A stretch of DNA of 48,778 nt from an uncultured Clostridia bacterium. Lineage in GTDB: Bacteria; Bacillota; Clostridia; Oscillospirales; CAG-272. The notes below the pieces were generated by a model that searched no databases, was not told the origin of the DNA, and was given only the letters and a program-made list of their open reading frames with translations. Position 1 is the stretch's first letter. Each line of letters starts with the position of its first letter. Below, one piece after another: positions 7,917 to 15,954 of the stretch. Where the stretch lies: positions 1 to 48,778 of the forward strand of contig CALWJX010000017.1 in NCBI GenBank assembly GCA_944381085.1, in the 5' to 3' direction. The translations under genes and the position numbers were made by a program.

Positions 7917-8840
7917 ATGAAAAAATCAGTCGGAAAAAACGAGCTTATTTTACTTTTGGCGGTCTTGACGTTTATGGCGCTTGCTTTGTCCTCATGCGCG
8001 GACCCTTACGGTAAAACCGGTGACAACGAAAATGGTCGGGTCGGCAATGACCCGAAAGTGTCTGACAGCGAAACAAAGCCTCCCATGCCCACCGACGGCG
8101 TTATCGGATATTGGGTGACTCCTCAGGGAAATGACGCAATTTACTTTGACAAAGACGGCACCTGCATTATGTATGAGACATTCTCAGCCGATCTGTATGA
8201 GGAATACTGGGTTTATCAATGGTCTTATCTGAATGAGGATAATATACGCTTTGAAGCGGAAATCGATGGTGAACTGCTTTTTGAAGACGAGAAATTTGAA
8301 ATAGTGGGCAATGTTCTTCATATGTACGATGATACGACATTTGTATATTACAAAGAGAGCAAACCCGAGATCTGCTATTACGATACTTTTTTATATAACA
8401 CGGATTCAATCAGATATTCATCATACTGGCATTGCGACAGTGAGGACGCGGATATATATGTACACATTTCCGACGCGGACATATGTTTCTTTCCCATGTA
8501 CGAAAATCAATTTTTCTATGTTGCCGATGAATATGTGTTAAAGCTTGACCGCGCGGACTCTGATTATGCGAGATTTACTCTGTCGAACGGTCAGGAGTTT
8601 ATTCTGACGGTTGAGAATGACAGGCTGATTATAAAGAATGACAGTGAAATGTACGGGTTTACGGAAATAAGCGACGCCGAGTTTGAGGTGATTCGGGAAA
8701 TGTATCTGAACAAAGATAAAATACCTCTTTCCACCGAAACCGATGAGATGGGCAGTGTTATCGATGAAAACGGGAATATAATTACCGAAGATACAGATTG
8801 GAGCTATGAGGAGTACACGGAGCCGGCGACAGACTATTGA
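7917..8840 (+). CDS. Lipoprotein with lipocalin-like beta repeats, function unknown
   Basis: The 307-residue protein has a signal peptide ending in a lipobox, LALSSC27, so it should be anchored on the outer face of the membrane. A short Asp/Asn/Lys linker follows. Then come two blocks resembling small lipocalin-like domains. The first has GVIGYWVTPQ, FDKDGTCIMY and FEIVGNVLHM at about 60-145. The second, with SSYWHCDSEDADIYVHISDA, ends near 250. The tail is acidic. AAAGGAG lies 10 bases before the ATG at 7917; reading back to 7797 would place the promoter inside the gene. A promoter and a terminator bound it as a single-gene unit. Confidence 0.8.
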   Translation: MKKSVGKNELILLLAVLTFMALALSSCADPYGKTGDNENGRVGNDPKVSDSETKPPMPTDGVIGYWVTPQGNDAIYFDKDGTCIMYETFSADLYEEYWVYQWSYLNEDNIRFEAEIDGELLFEDEKFEIVGNVLHMYDDTTFVYYKESKPEICYYDTFLYNTDSIRYSSYWHCDSEDADIYVHISDADICFFPMYENQFFYVADEYVLKLDRADSDYARFTLSNGQEFILTVENDRLIIKNDSEMYGFTEISDAEFEVIREMYLNKDKIPLSTETDEMGSVIDENGNIITEDTDWSYEEYTEPATDY

Positions 8841-8872
8841 TTTTAGAAGCTGTATTTGTAATTGATATTGAA

Positions 8873-8914
8873 ATCTCCCCGACGTTTTTTATAACGTGCG
8901 GGGAGATCGTTTTA
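8873..8914 (+). terminator. Rho-independent terminator after the lipoprotein gene
   Basis: ATCTCCCCG (8873-8881) pairs with CGGGGAGAT (8899-8907), extended inside by ACGTT/AACGT, and is followed by CGTTTTA. It lies 33 bases after the stop. Confidence 0.85.
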
Positions 8915-8922
8915 TATAACCG

Positions 8923-9011
8923 AATTAAGATGTCTTGGGCGCCGCCTGATTTTTTCGGTGAGGAGAAGTCTCCCGCCGAAAATGTTAAATCATGGTGCTT
9001 TGCCCATATTG
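8923..9011 (+). repeat. Interspersed hairpin repeat, copy 1
   Basis: This intergenic sequence of about 89 bp matches copy 2 (9832-9923) from AATTAAGATGT to GCCCATATTG in the same orientation. Its core is an imperfect hairpin: TTTTCGG and GGAGA on the left pair with TCTCC and CCGAAAA on the right (8951-8982). It lies just past the 3' end of the PduB-like gene. There is no T-run suited to a normal terminator. Confidence 0.75.
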
Positions 9012-9062
9012 AAAAGCGCAACCAAAGACAGAGATTATTTGGTATTTGTCGGGTAAACTCAT

Positions 9063-9773
9063 TTAAAGGTAGGGAAGAGACGGACCCGACGGACGGTCGC
9101 CCATTGATATGAGCAAATTAAGTCCGATTTCACGGCTGCGCAGCACCGCTGTCTTTACCGCCTCCGCGTCTCCGCAGAAAGCGATTATAACTTCGTTTGA
9201 GTGGCTGGTACCGCGGGAGGGCGTCATATATTTTGTTACCGAAATACTCGCGGACTTAAGCGCGTAGTCCGCCATTACAAGACCTATCGCTGCGGGAGAA
9301 CCCGCGGCAAATCCGAATGCCTTTCCCGGCGGCGTGCCGAATGCTTTATTCAGGGCCTCGCTTGCGCTTGCGGAATACGCGAATTCAAGATGTCCTGCGG
9401 AATTTATGTAGACCTCTCCGGCGTTTCTTTTTATAAGCCTGAGCGAGGTCTCAACCGCGTTGCGCACATCGTCCGCGTCCTTTCCGCCTATTACAATATA
9501 ATTTCCGTGACCGCCCCAGCCCTTTGTATCCCGTGGAAATTCAATTGATATGATTTCCGTGTTGGAATTTTTCAGCGCGTCGTCAACGGCGCATATCTGA
9601 CCCGCCGCCCCGGTGCGTGAGCTGAGAATGCCGAGGGCAGAAATACGGTCCGGAAGTGACATCTCGCGGCGCAGAGCATAATCCACCCCGGGAATGGTCA
9701 GTCCTATCGTGTCGAGTACCGTCATGCCTACAAATTCGGGCAGAGAGCAGTTTTTAGGGTTAAAATTATCCAT
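9063..9773 (-). CDS. PduB/EtuB-type tandem-BMC microcompartment shell protein (orphan)
   Basis: The 236-residue protein matches the PduB family of bacterial microcompartment trimers, which tile the shell and gate metabolites. It has the family N-terminus PEFVGMTVLDTIGLTIPGVD (12-31). A first BMC domain spans about 45-118 (ALGILSSRTGAAGQI) and includes FPRDTKGWGGHGNYIVIGG. A second BMC domain spans about 152-225 (GSPAAIGLVMADYALKSA and SRGTSHSNEVI). The striking point is context: no aldehyde dehydrogenase, signature enzyme or other shell gene lies nearby. It could be a satellite shell gene for a locus elsewhere. The ribosome-binding site is weak. It is flanked by two direct copies of a hairpin repeat. 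Confidence 0.88.
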   Translation of the reverse strand: MDNFNPKNCSLPEFVGMTVLDTIGLTIPGVDYALRREMSLPDRISALGILSSRTGAAGQICAVDDALKNSNTEIISIEFPRDTKGWGGHGNYIVIGGKDADDVRNAVETSLRLIKRNAGEVYINSAGHLEFAYSASASEALNKAFGTPPGKAFGFAAGSPAAIGLVMADYALKSASISVTKYMTPSRGTSHSNEVIIAFCGDAEAVKTAVLRSREIGLNLLISMGDRPSGPSLPYL

Positions 9774-9831
9774 TTGTATCCAATATCCGAATTAGTTTAT
9801 TTTTGATAAATATCCTTTTTACCGTCTAATA

Positions 9832-9923
9832 AATTAAGATGTTTTGGCAGCCGCCTGATTTTTTCGTTGAGGAGATACAATCTCCCGCCGAAAACATTGA
9901 ATGACGGGACTTAGCCCATATTG
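9832..9923 (+). repeat. Interspersed hairpin repeat, copy 2
   Basis: A sequence of about 92 bp aligning with copy 1 over its whole length with a few indels. The stem TTTTCG..GAGGAGA / TCTCCCGCCGAAAA is kept, while the loop changes from AG to TACAA. It sits between the 3' end of the GyrB-like gene and the start of the PduB-like gene. Confidence 0.75.
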
Positions 9924-9946
9924 CATTGCTTGCTTCTTCCTGCTAT

Positions 9947-12061
9947 TTATATGTCCACATTTTTCATGTATTCCTTGCCGTGAACCGCGATGAACTGTTT
10001 TCTTGCAGGGAGATTATCTCCGAGCAGCGTGTCGAATATCTCCTCGGTCTTTTTTGCGTCGGCGGGAGTGACCGCTATAAGCCGCCTTGTAGCCGGGCTC
10101 ATTGTCGTCAGCGACATCATGTCGGCGTCGTTTTCGCCGAGTCCCTTTGAACGCTGAATCGTATACTTTTTGCTTCCGAGCGATTTCAGAATATCGGTTT
10201 TTTCAAATTCATCATATGCGAAATAGGTTTTGTCTTTTGCGGTAATTTCAAACAGAGGAGTCTCCGCGATGAATACCCGCTTTTCCTTCAGGAGAGTGGG
10301 AAGCAGACGGTAGAACATCGTAAGCAGCAGTGTTCTTATCTGAAACCCATCCTCGTCGGCGTCGGTACATATGATGATTTTTGACCATTTCAGCGAATCA
10401 AGGTCAAAGGGGAGAATGTCTCCCTTTACTTTGCCGTCGATTTCCACACCGCAGCCGATTACTTTAAGCAGGTCTGTGATAATGTCGTTTTTGAATATTT
10501 TGCCGTAATCGGCTTTAAGGCAGTTCAGCGTTTTTCCCCTTACAGGAATAATTGCCTGCATTTCCGCGTTTCTGGCAAGCTTGCAGGAAGTAAGCGCCGA
10601 ATCGCCTTCCACAATGTAAAGCTCGCGGACATTAGGGTCTTTTGAACGGCAGTTTACAAACTTTTCCACGCGGTTGGCAATGTCTATCGAGCCTGAAAGC
10701 TTTTTCTTGATATTAAGCCTCGCGGTCTCGGCAGACTCACGGCTTCGTTTGTTTACAAGCACTTGGTTCGCCATTATTTCGGCTTCCATCGGATGCTCGG
10801 TAAAGTATATTTCAAGGTTGGAACGCAGAAATTCGTTCATCGCCTCGTAAATAAACGTATTTGTTATAGCCTTTTTGGTCTGGTTTTCATATGATGTTAC
10901 CGTGGAGAAGCTGTTGCTTACCAGCACAAGGCAGTCGGCGATGTCGGCAAATGTTATTTTGGCTTCGTTTTTGGCGTATTTGCCGGTCGCTTTGATATAT
11001 TTGTCCAAGGCAAACGTAAAAGCGCTCTTGACGGCGCGGTCGGGAGAACCTCCGTATTCAAGAAAGCTTGAATTATGATAATATTCCAATGTGCTCAGAG
11101 TGTTTGAAATGCAAAAGGATATGTCCGCTTTAAGCTTGTAATCTTCTTTGTCGTCTCTGTCACGGCCGTGCGTTTCAAGATGCCAGAGCACGGGAGAAGT
11201 AAGAGAGGTGTCGCCTACAAGCTCTTTGATATAATCTGAGATACCGTTTTCATACAGATATTTGTCTTCGGAGAAGGTTTTATCCTGATTTTCGGCTTTC
11301 AGCACAAAGGATATGCCGGCGTTTACCACCGACTGCCTTCGCAGAGTTTCTTTTATGCTGTCGGCTGTAATGTTGATATCGGTAAAGACCTCGCGGTCGG
11401 GTTTCCAGTGAATTACGGTTCCGGTGCGCTTTTCGTTTTTATCAAGAAGTCTTTCCTCAAGTTCTCCGGTAACCGGCTCGCCTTTTTTGAACGCGATGTG
11501 ACGTTCGTATACTCCGTCATATGAATAAACATCCATAAATTCCGAGCTGTATTGCGTGGCGCACGCGCCAAGCCCGTTGAGTCCGAGTGAATATTCGTAC
11601 GCCGAGGATGAATTGTTGTTGTCATATTTTCCTCCGGCATAAAGTTCGCAGTATATAAGGTCCCAGTTCCAGCGCCCCTCTTTTTCGTTATATCCGAGCG
11701 GCACGCCTCTTCCGTGGTCGTCCACGGTTATGCTGTGGTCGAGATAAAGCGTGGTTATAATTTCGTTTCCGTGACCCTCTCTGGCTTCGTCCACCGCGTT
11801 GGAAAGAATCTCAAAGTAAGAATGCTCGCAGCCCTCAAGTCCGTCAGAACCGAAAATGACTGCCGGACGTTTGCGGACACGGTCCGCGCCTTTTAAGGCG
11901 CGTATGCTTCTGTCGTCATATTGTTGTGACTGAGTTTTATGCGCGCCGGCTGATTTACCCGTCATTTTGTCATTTGACTTGTCGGTTGACTTTTCATTCG
12001 ACTTGTCAATTGACTTCGGTTTTGCGTTTGTTTTATCATTCTGGCTTTCCTTTTTTGGCAT
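9947..12061 (-). CDS. Type II topoisomerase B subunit (GyrB/ParE-like), no adjacent A subunit
   Basis: The ATPase subunit of a DNA gyrase/topoisomerase IV-type enzyme. After a Lys/Ser/Asp-rich tail (1-48, repeated DKS/EKS units) comes the GHKL ATPase domain. It keeps catalytic Glu84 and Asn88 in EILSNAVDEA and the Asp of DDHGRGVP; the usual DNGRGIP Asn is His here. GLNGLGA replaces the usual GLHGVGA. The Toprim domain has EGDSA, CTDADEDG and the QRSKGLGE motif. At 704 residues the length is normal. In many Clostridia such a paralogue is followed by its A subunit; here the PduB-like gene follows instead. Assignment to GyrB or ParE cannot be settled by eye. Confidence 0.9.
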   Translation of the reverse strand: MPKKESQNDKTNAKPKSIDKSNEKSTDKSNDKMTGKSAGAHKTQSQQYDDRSIRALKGADRVRKRPAVIFGSDGLEGCEHSYFEILSNAVDEAREGHGNEIITTLYLDHSITVDDHGRGVPLGYNEKEGRWNWDLIYCELYAGGKYDNNNSSSAYEYSLGLNGLGACATQYSSEFMDVYSYDGVYERHIAFKKGEPVTGELEERLLDKNEKRTGTVIHWKPDREVFTDINITADSIKETLRRQSVVNAGISFVLKAENQDKTFSEDKYLYENGISDYIKELVGDTSLTSPVLWHLETHGRDRDDKEDYKLKADISFCISNTLSTLEYYHNSSFLEYGGSPDRAVKSAFTFALDKYIKATGKYAKNEAKITFADIADCLVLVSNSFSTVTSYENQTKKAITNTFIYEAMNEFLRSNLEIYFTEHPMEAEIMANQVLVNKRSRESAETARLNIKKKLSGSIDIANRVEKFVNCRSKDPNVRELYIVEGDSALTSCKLARNAEMQAIIPVRGKTLNCLKADYGKIFKNDIITDLLKVIGCGVEIDGKVKGDILPFDLDSLKWSKIIICTDADEDGFQIRTLLLTMFYRLLPTLLKEKRVFIAETPLFEITAKDKTYFAYDEFEKTDILKSLGSKKYTIQRSKGLGENDADMMSLTTMSPATRRLIAVTPADAKKTEEIFDTLLGDNLPARKQFIAVHGKEYMKNVDI

Positions 12062-12136
12062 TGAGCTGTCTCCGTTTTATTATCATTTAATCTGTTTTAT
12101 TTTAATTTATGTGTTTAAAAAATATCGTTACATTAT

Positions 12137-12165
12137 ATTATAACAGATTTTTTTATTTTTGAAAA
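12137..12165 (-). promoter_or_regulatory. Promoter candidate for the GyrB-like gene
   Basis: Read on the minus strand: TTTTCA (12165-12160), 17 bases, TATAAT (12142-12137) with an extended TG. The -35 matches four of six positions. Confidence 0.5.
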
Positions 12166-12225
12166 GGGGTAAAATCTACTTTTTGAAAATATTTTGCGAT
12201 TTGAGGAAAAATTTTTCATAATCTC

Positions 12226-12254
12226 TTGAAAGATTTATTTAAATATTATATAAT
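12226..12254 (+). promoter_or_regulatory. Sigma-A promoter of murD
   Basis: TTGAAA (12226-12231), 17 bases, TATAAT (12249-12254), 57 bases before the TTG start of murD. Confidence 0.75.
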
Positions 12255-12311
12255 ATAATACAGAAATCGGCGCGGCAGAATCTTTGCCGTCGGATTTCGG
12301 GAGGAATTGTT

Positions 12312-13736
12312 TTGAACAGTGCAGTATTATCGGAAAAATACAAGGGAAAAAATTGCGATGTGCTTGGTTTCGGCAAATCAAACCGTCCGCTTGTCGGCTT
12401 GCTTCGCGACGCCGGCGCCCATGTAACGGTCAGGGATAAAAACGCCGCGGTTACCGACGGTGAAGAAGCGGCGGATTATATGCGTGACGGGATCAGATTC
12501 GTTACCGGAGAAGGTTATCTTGAAGGAATAACCGGAGATTTTATATTTCGCTCTCCGGGAATCAGACCCGACGAGCCCGGTATACTTGAAGCGATTGAGC
12601 GGGGGGCGGCGCTCGACAGTGAGATGGAGCTGTTTTTCGAGTTGGCGGAAATTCCGGTTTTCGGAATAACCGGCTCTGACGGCAAGACCACTACCACAAC
12701 GCTTTCATATCTTTTTCTTGAAGCCGAGGCGGTGAAACAAAAAAGAGGTAAATGTTATGTGGGCGGAAATATCGGACAGCCTCTTTTGCCGAATGTTTTT
12801 CGGATGGGGGAGGGCGACAGCGCCGTGGTTGAGCTCTCCAGCTTTCAGCTCATGACTATGAAAAAGTCTCCTTTCAGGGCGGTTATAACAAATATAACGC
12901 CCAATCATCTCAATTGGCATACCGACATGGACGAATATATAGCCGCCAAGTGCAATATATTCATGCACAAGCCGGCGTCATTGCTTGTAACCAATGCCGA
13001 AAATGGCATTACATATGAAATCGCCAGAAATACCGACGTGCCGGTTATTTATTTTTCGTCAAAGCGCAATTCATACTCTTCGATAGTTCCGCCTTATAAA
13101 TCCGGCTGTAAGGCTATATATGAGGACGGCGGCGTTATCTGGATAGAGGATTCTGACGGGCGCGAGGAAATAATGAAATCTTCCGACATTTTGATTCCGG
13201 GAAGACATAATGTGGAAAATTATATGGCGGCAATCGGGCTTACCTATGGGTATGTGTCAAAGGAGATATATTCTCAGGTCGCAAGAAGCTTTAAGGGAGT
13301 GAGGCACAGACTTGAGCTTATCCGCGAGCTTGACGGAATAAAATATTACAACAGCTCAATAGATTCAAGTCCTACCAGAACCGCGGCGGCGATCGGCGCG
13401 CTTGATTGCAAGCCCGTCGTAATCTGCGGGGGGTATGATAAAAATATACCCTTTGACACTCTGGCGGACACTCTCTGCAAAAAAGCAAAGGCGGTTGTGC
13501 TCACAGGCGCCACTGCGGATAAGATTTTAAGGGAGATTGAAAACTGTCCCTCGTATGATTCGGAAAATCTTGAGGTAGAGCTTGTGCGGGATTTTGAAGC
13601 GGCGGTTAAGACGGCAAGAAGTCTTGCGAGTAAGGGGGACGTCGTGCTTTTGTCTCCGGCGTGCGCGAGCTTCGACGCGTTTTCTGATTTTGAGGAGCGC
13701 GGGGATTTTTTCAGAAAAATCGTGCAATCATTCTGA
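12312..13736 (+). CDS. murD: UDP-N-acetylmuramoyl-L-alanine--D-glutamate ligase MurD
   Basis: MurD adds D-glutamate to UDP-MurNAc-L-Ala in the cytoplasm. The N-terminal nucleotide-binding domain has VLGFGKSNRP, the P-loop is GITGSDGKTTTT (118-129), and the central domain includes ITPNHLNWH, as in MurD. In the C-terminal domain the usual NDSKATN is replaced by N347-SSIDSSPTRT, a variant I associate with clostridial MurD proteins; the conserved lysine is absent. The start is TTG, backed by GGGAGGAA about six bases upstream. At 474 residues the length is normal. The M42 gene follows 46 bases later without a visible terminator, so they may be cotranscribed. Confidence 0.93.
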   Translation: MNSAVLSEKYKGKNCDVLGFGKSNRPLVGLLRDAGAHVTVRDKNAAVTDGEEAADYMRDGIRFVTGEGYLEGITGDFIFRSPGIRPDEPGILEAIERGAALDSEMELFFELAEIPVFGITGSDGKTTTTTLSYLFLEAEAVKQKRGKCYVGGNIGQPLLPNVFRMGEGDSAVVELSSFQLMTMKKSPFRAVITNITPNHLNWHTDMDEYIAAKCNIFMHKPASLLVTNAENGITYEIARNTDVPVIYFSSKRNSYSSIVPPYKSGCKAIYEDGGVIWIEDSDGREEIMKSSDILIPGRHNVENYMAAIGLTYGYVSKEIYSQVARSFKGVRHRLELIRELDGIKYYNSSIDSSPTRTAAAIGALDCKPVVICGGYDKNIPFDTLADTLCKKAKAVVLTGATADKILREIENCPSYDSENLEVELVRDFEAAVKTARSLASKGDVVLLSPACASFDAFSDFEERGDFFRKIVQSF

Positions 13737-13782
13737 TATAAATTAATTTGTCCGTAAAAAAAGGAAAGGTATGGTAAATTAA

Positions 13783-14826
13783 ATGGAGTTTAAACAATTG
13801 CTTGTATCGTTGTCGTCGCTAATGTCTGTAAGCGGCAGCGAGAGATACAGCGCGCAAAAGCTCAATATCCTTATCGGGGATGTGTTTGACGAGTTTTATA
13901 CTGACGATGTGGGAAATCATGTGTTTATAAAAAGGTGCGGCAGGGAAAACGCTCCGAAAATCATGGTTGACTGTCACTTCGACGAGATAGGTATGTTTGT
14001 TACCTCGATAAAGGAGGGCGGTTTTGTGACCGTGGAACCGGTCGGCGGTGTTGATTCAAGACTTCTTCAGTCGGGAGAGGTGATTATATACGGGGAGAAG
14101 GAGATATACGGGGTATTTGCCTCCACACCGCCTCATCTTATTTCGGATTCGGACGCAAACAAGCTTAAGCCTGTGAATGAATTGCTGATAGATACGGGAT
14201 ATTCAAAAGAAGAGCTTGAGCAGATAGTTCAGATAGGGACGCCCGTAGGATACCGTCCGGTATATACCGAGCTTTTAAACGGCAGAATTGCCGGAAAGGG
14301 CTTTGACGACAAGGCGTGCGGCGCGTGCGCGGTTCAGGGGATAGCCAATGTTGAAAGGTCAGAGCTTGCGGGAGATGTCTACTTTGTATTTACGACCCGT
14401 GAAGAATGCGGAATGGTAGGCGGTGCGACCGGCGCGTACGGAACAGACCCGGATTATGCTTTGGTAATGGACGTCACACACGCGTGGATACCCGAAATGA
14501 ACAGGGAAAAATGGGGATACTGCGGGAGCGGAGTTTCTCTGTCCGTGTCCGCGGTGACAAACCGGCGCCTTACGAAAATGTCACAGAAGCTTTGCCGCGA
14601 TAAAGAGATAAATTATACGGTTCAGGCAGAGCCCGGAAACACCGGAACCGACGCAAATAAGATAGGCACCGCAAGATTCGGCATACCGTCGGTACTTGCG
14701 AGTCTGCCGCTTAAAAACATGCATTCCGCAAATGAGGTTCTGGCTCTTGAGGACTGTGAGGCGCTCATAAGATTTGTGTCGGAATTTATAAAGTCAGAGG
14801 AAATAGCGGAGGTATTTGCGAGATGA
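13783..14826 (+). CDS. M42-family aminopeptidase, paralogue 1
   Basis: M42 peptidases are cytoplasmic, dinuclear metal aminopeptidases that usually form large TET-like dodecamers and trim peptides. The metal and catalytic positions are present: H65 in DCHFDEIG, D175-D176 in GFDDKACG, E207-E208 in TTREECG, D230 in VMDVTH and H314 in NMHSANE. The Asp-Lys in place of the usual Asp-Arg after the second ligand is a minor change. The protein is 347 residues. Upstream AAGGAAAGG gives the start. It overlaps the next paralogue by four bases (ATGA), indicating translational coupling. Confidence 0.9.
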   Translation: MEFKQLLVSLSSLMSVSGSERYSAQKLNILIGDVFDEFYTDDVGNHVFIKRCGRENAPKIMVDCHFDEIGMFVTSIKEGGFVTVEPVGGVDSRLLQSGEVIIYGEKEIYGVFASTPPHLISDSDANKLKPVNELLIDTGYSKEELEQIVQIGTPVGYRPVYTELLNGRIAGKGFDDKACGACAVQGIANVERSELAGDVYFVFTTREECGMVGGATGAYGTDPDYALVMDVTHAWIPEMNREKWGYCGSGVSLSVSAVTNRRLTKMSQKLCRDKEINYTVQAEPGNTGTDANKIGTARFGIPSVLASLPLKNMHSANEVLALEDCEALIRFVSEFIKSEEIAEVFAR

Positions 14827-15902
14827 GAAAATATTATTCTACAGAGCTTTTGCAGCAGCTTTCCATAGCGTTCGGTCCCTCGGGATGCGAGAACAATGTA
14901 TCTGAGCTTATAATTTCGCAGATAGACAATGTCTGCGACGCGTACTGCACCGACAGAGTGGGAAATGTTATAGCCAAAATATGCGGAAAGGGAATAGATT
15001 ACAACGAAGAGGATCCCGTCAAGGTAATGGTCAGCGCGCATATGGACGAGGTCGGCTTTATGGTCACGGATATAACCGAGGACGGATATCTGAAATTTTC
15101 CACTCTCGGCGGTATAAATCCGAGAGTTATGTGCGGCAGAAATGTTGAGGTGGGCGATGAGAACGGCAGAGTAAAAGGAGTTGTGGCGACAAAGGCGATA
15201 CATATGCAGACCTCCGACGAGAAAGGCAAGGTTATCGGAATCGATAAAATGTACATCGATATCGGAGCCGTAGACCGTGAAGACGCGAAAAAGTATGTCT
15301 CTGTGGGAGACGTCGGCACTTTTGATTCGGATTTTGTGAGGTTCGGAAAGGACGGCTGCAAGCTGAAGGGCAAGGCGCTGGACGACAGGCTTGGCTGTGC
15401 CGCCATGATTGAGGTCATGAGAGAGATAAAAAACGGCGATAAGGAACTGCCGTATGACGTGTATTTTTGCTTTACCTGCTGTGAGGAGATAGGCATTTCG
15501 GGAGCGGCGGTTGCCTCTCAGAGCATAGAACCGGATATAGCCATTGTGCTTGAGGCTACGGCGGTTTCGGACATAGCGGATGTTCCAGATGACCTGAAGG
15601 TGGCTGCTCAGGGCGAGGGCGGAGCGATATCGTTTATGGATAACGGAACCGTTTACGACAGGCAGTTTGTTTCCCTGGCTATGAAGATTGCCGAAAATAA
15701 AGGAATAAAAGCGCAGATCAAAAGTTATGTTTCGGGAGCCAACGACGCGTCCCATATTCAAAGAAGCGGTAAGGGAACTAAGGTTTTGGCAATATCCGCG
15801 CCCGCGCGGTACATCCACAGCGCCTCATGCGTTGTGGACGCGGAGGACTATGAGTCGGTCAAGAGTCTTGTATACGCGTTGATTTCGGACGGTAAAATCT
15901 GA
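14823..15902 (+). CDS. M42-family aminopeptidase, paralogue 2
   Basis: The most canonical of three neighbouring M42 genes (359 residues). Its metal site reads H73 in SAHMDEVGF, D187-D188 in KALDDRLG, E221-E222 in CCEEIG, E244 in VLEATAVSD and H332 in RYIHSAS. The family accepts Asp or Glu at the E244 position. By family knowledge it should be an active cobalt- or zinc-dependent aminopeptidase. It starts inside the stop codon of paralogue 1 with GGAGG upstream. Paralogue 3 follows after 52 bases, so the three probably make one transcript and could form mixed complexes. Confidence 0.92.
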   Translation: MRKYYSTELLQQLSIAFGPSGCENNVSELIISQIDNVCDAYCTDRVGNVIAKICGKGIDYNEEDPVKVMVSAHMDEVGFMVTDITEDGYLKFSTLGGINPRVMCGRNVEVGDENGRVKGVVATKAIHMQTSDEKGKVIGIDKMYIDIGAVDREDAKKYVSVGDVGTFDSDFVRFGKDGCKLKGKALDDRLGCAAMIEVMREIKNGDKELPYDVYFCFTCCEEIGISGAAVASQSIEPDIAIVLEATAVSDIADVPDDLKVAAQGEGGAISFMDNGTVYDRQFVSLAMKIAENKGIKAQIKSYVSGANDASHIQRSGKGTKVLAISAPARYIHSASCVVDAEDYESVKSLVYALISDGKI

Positions 15903-15954
15903 AACTCAAAAATAAAAACCGGAATTAATTATAAAACGGAAAGGATAATGAAAA

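Noticed and set aside
14622..15818. A long open frame (398 codons) opposite the M42 genes
   Set aside because: It is antisense to the clearly supported M42 paralogues 1 and 2, has no family motifs and no ribosome-binding site.
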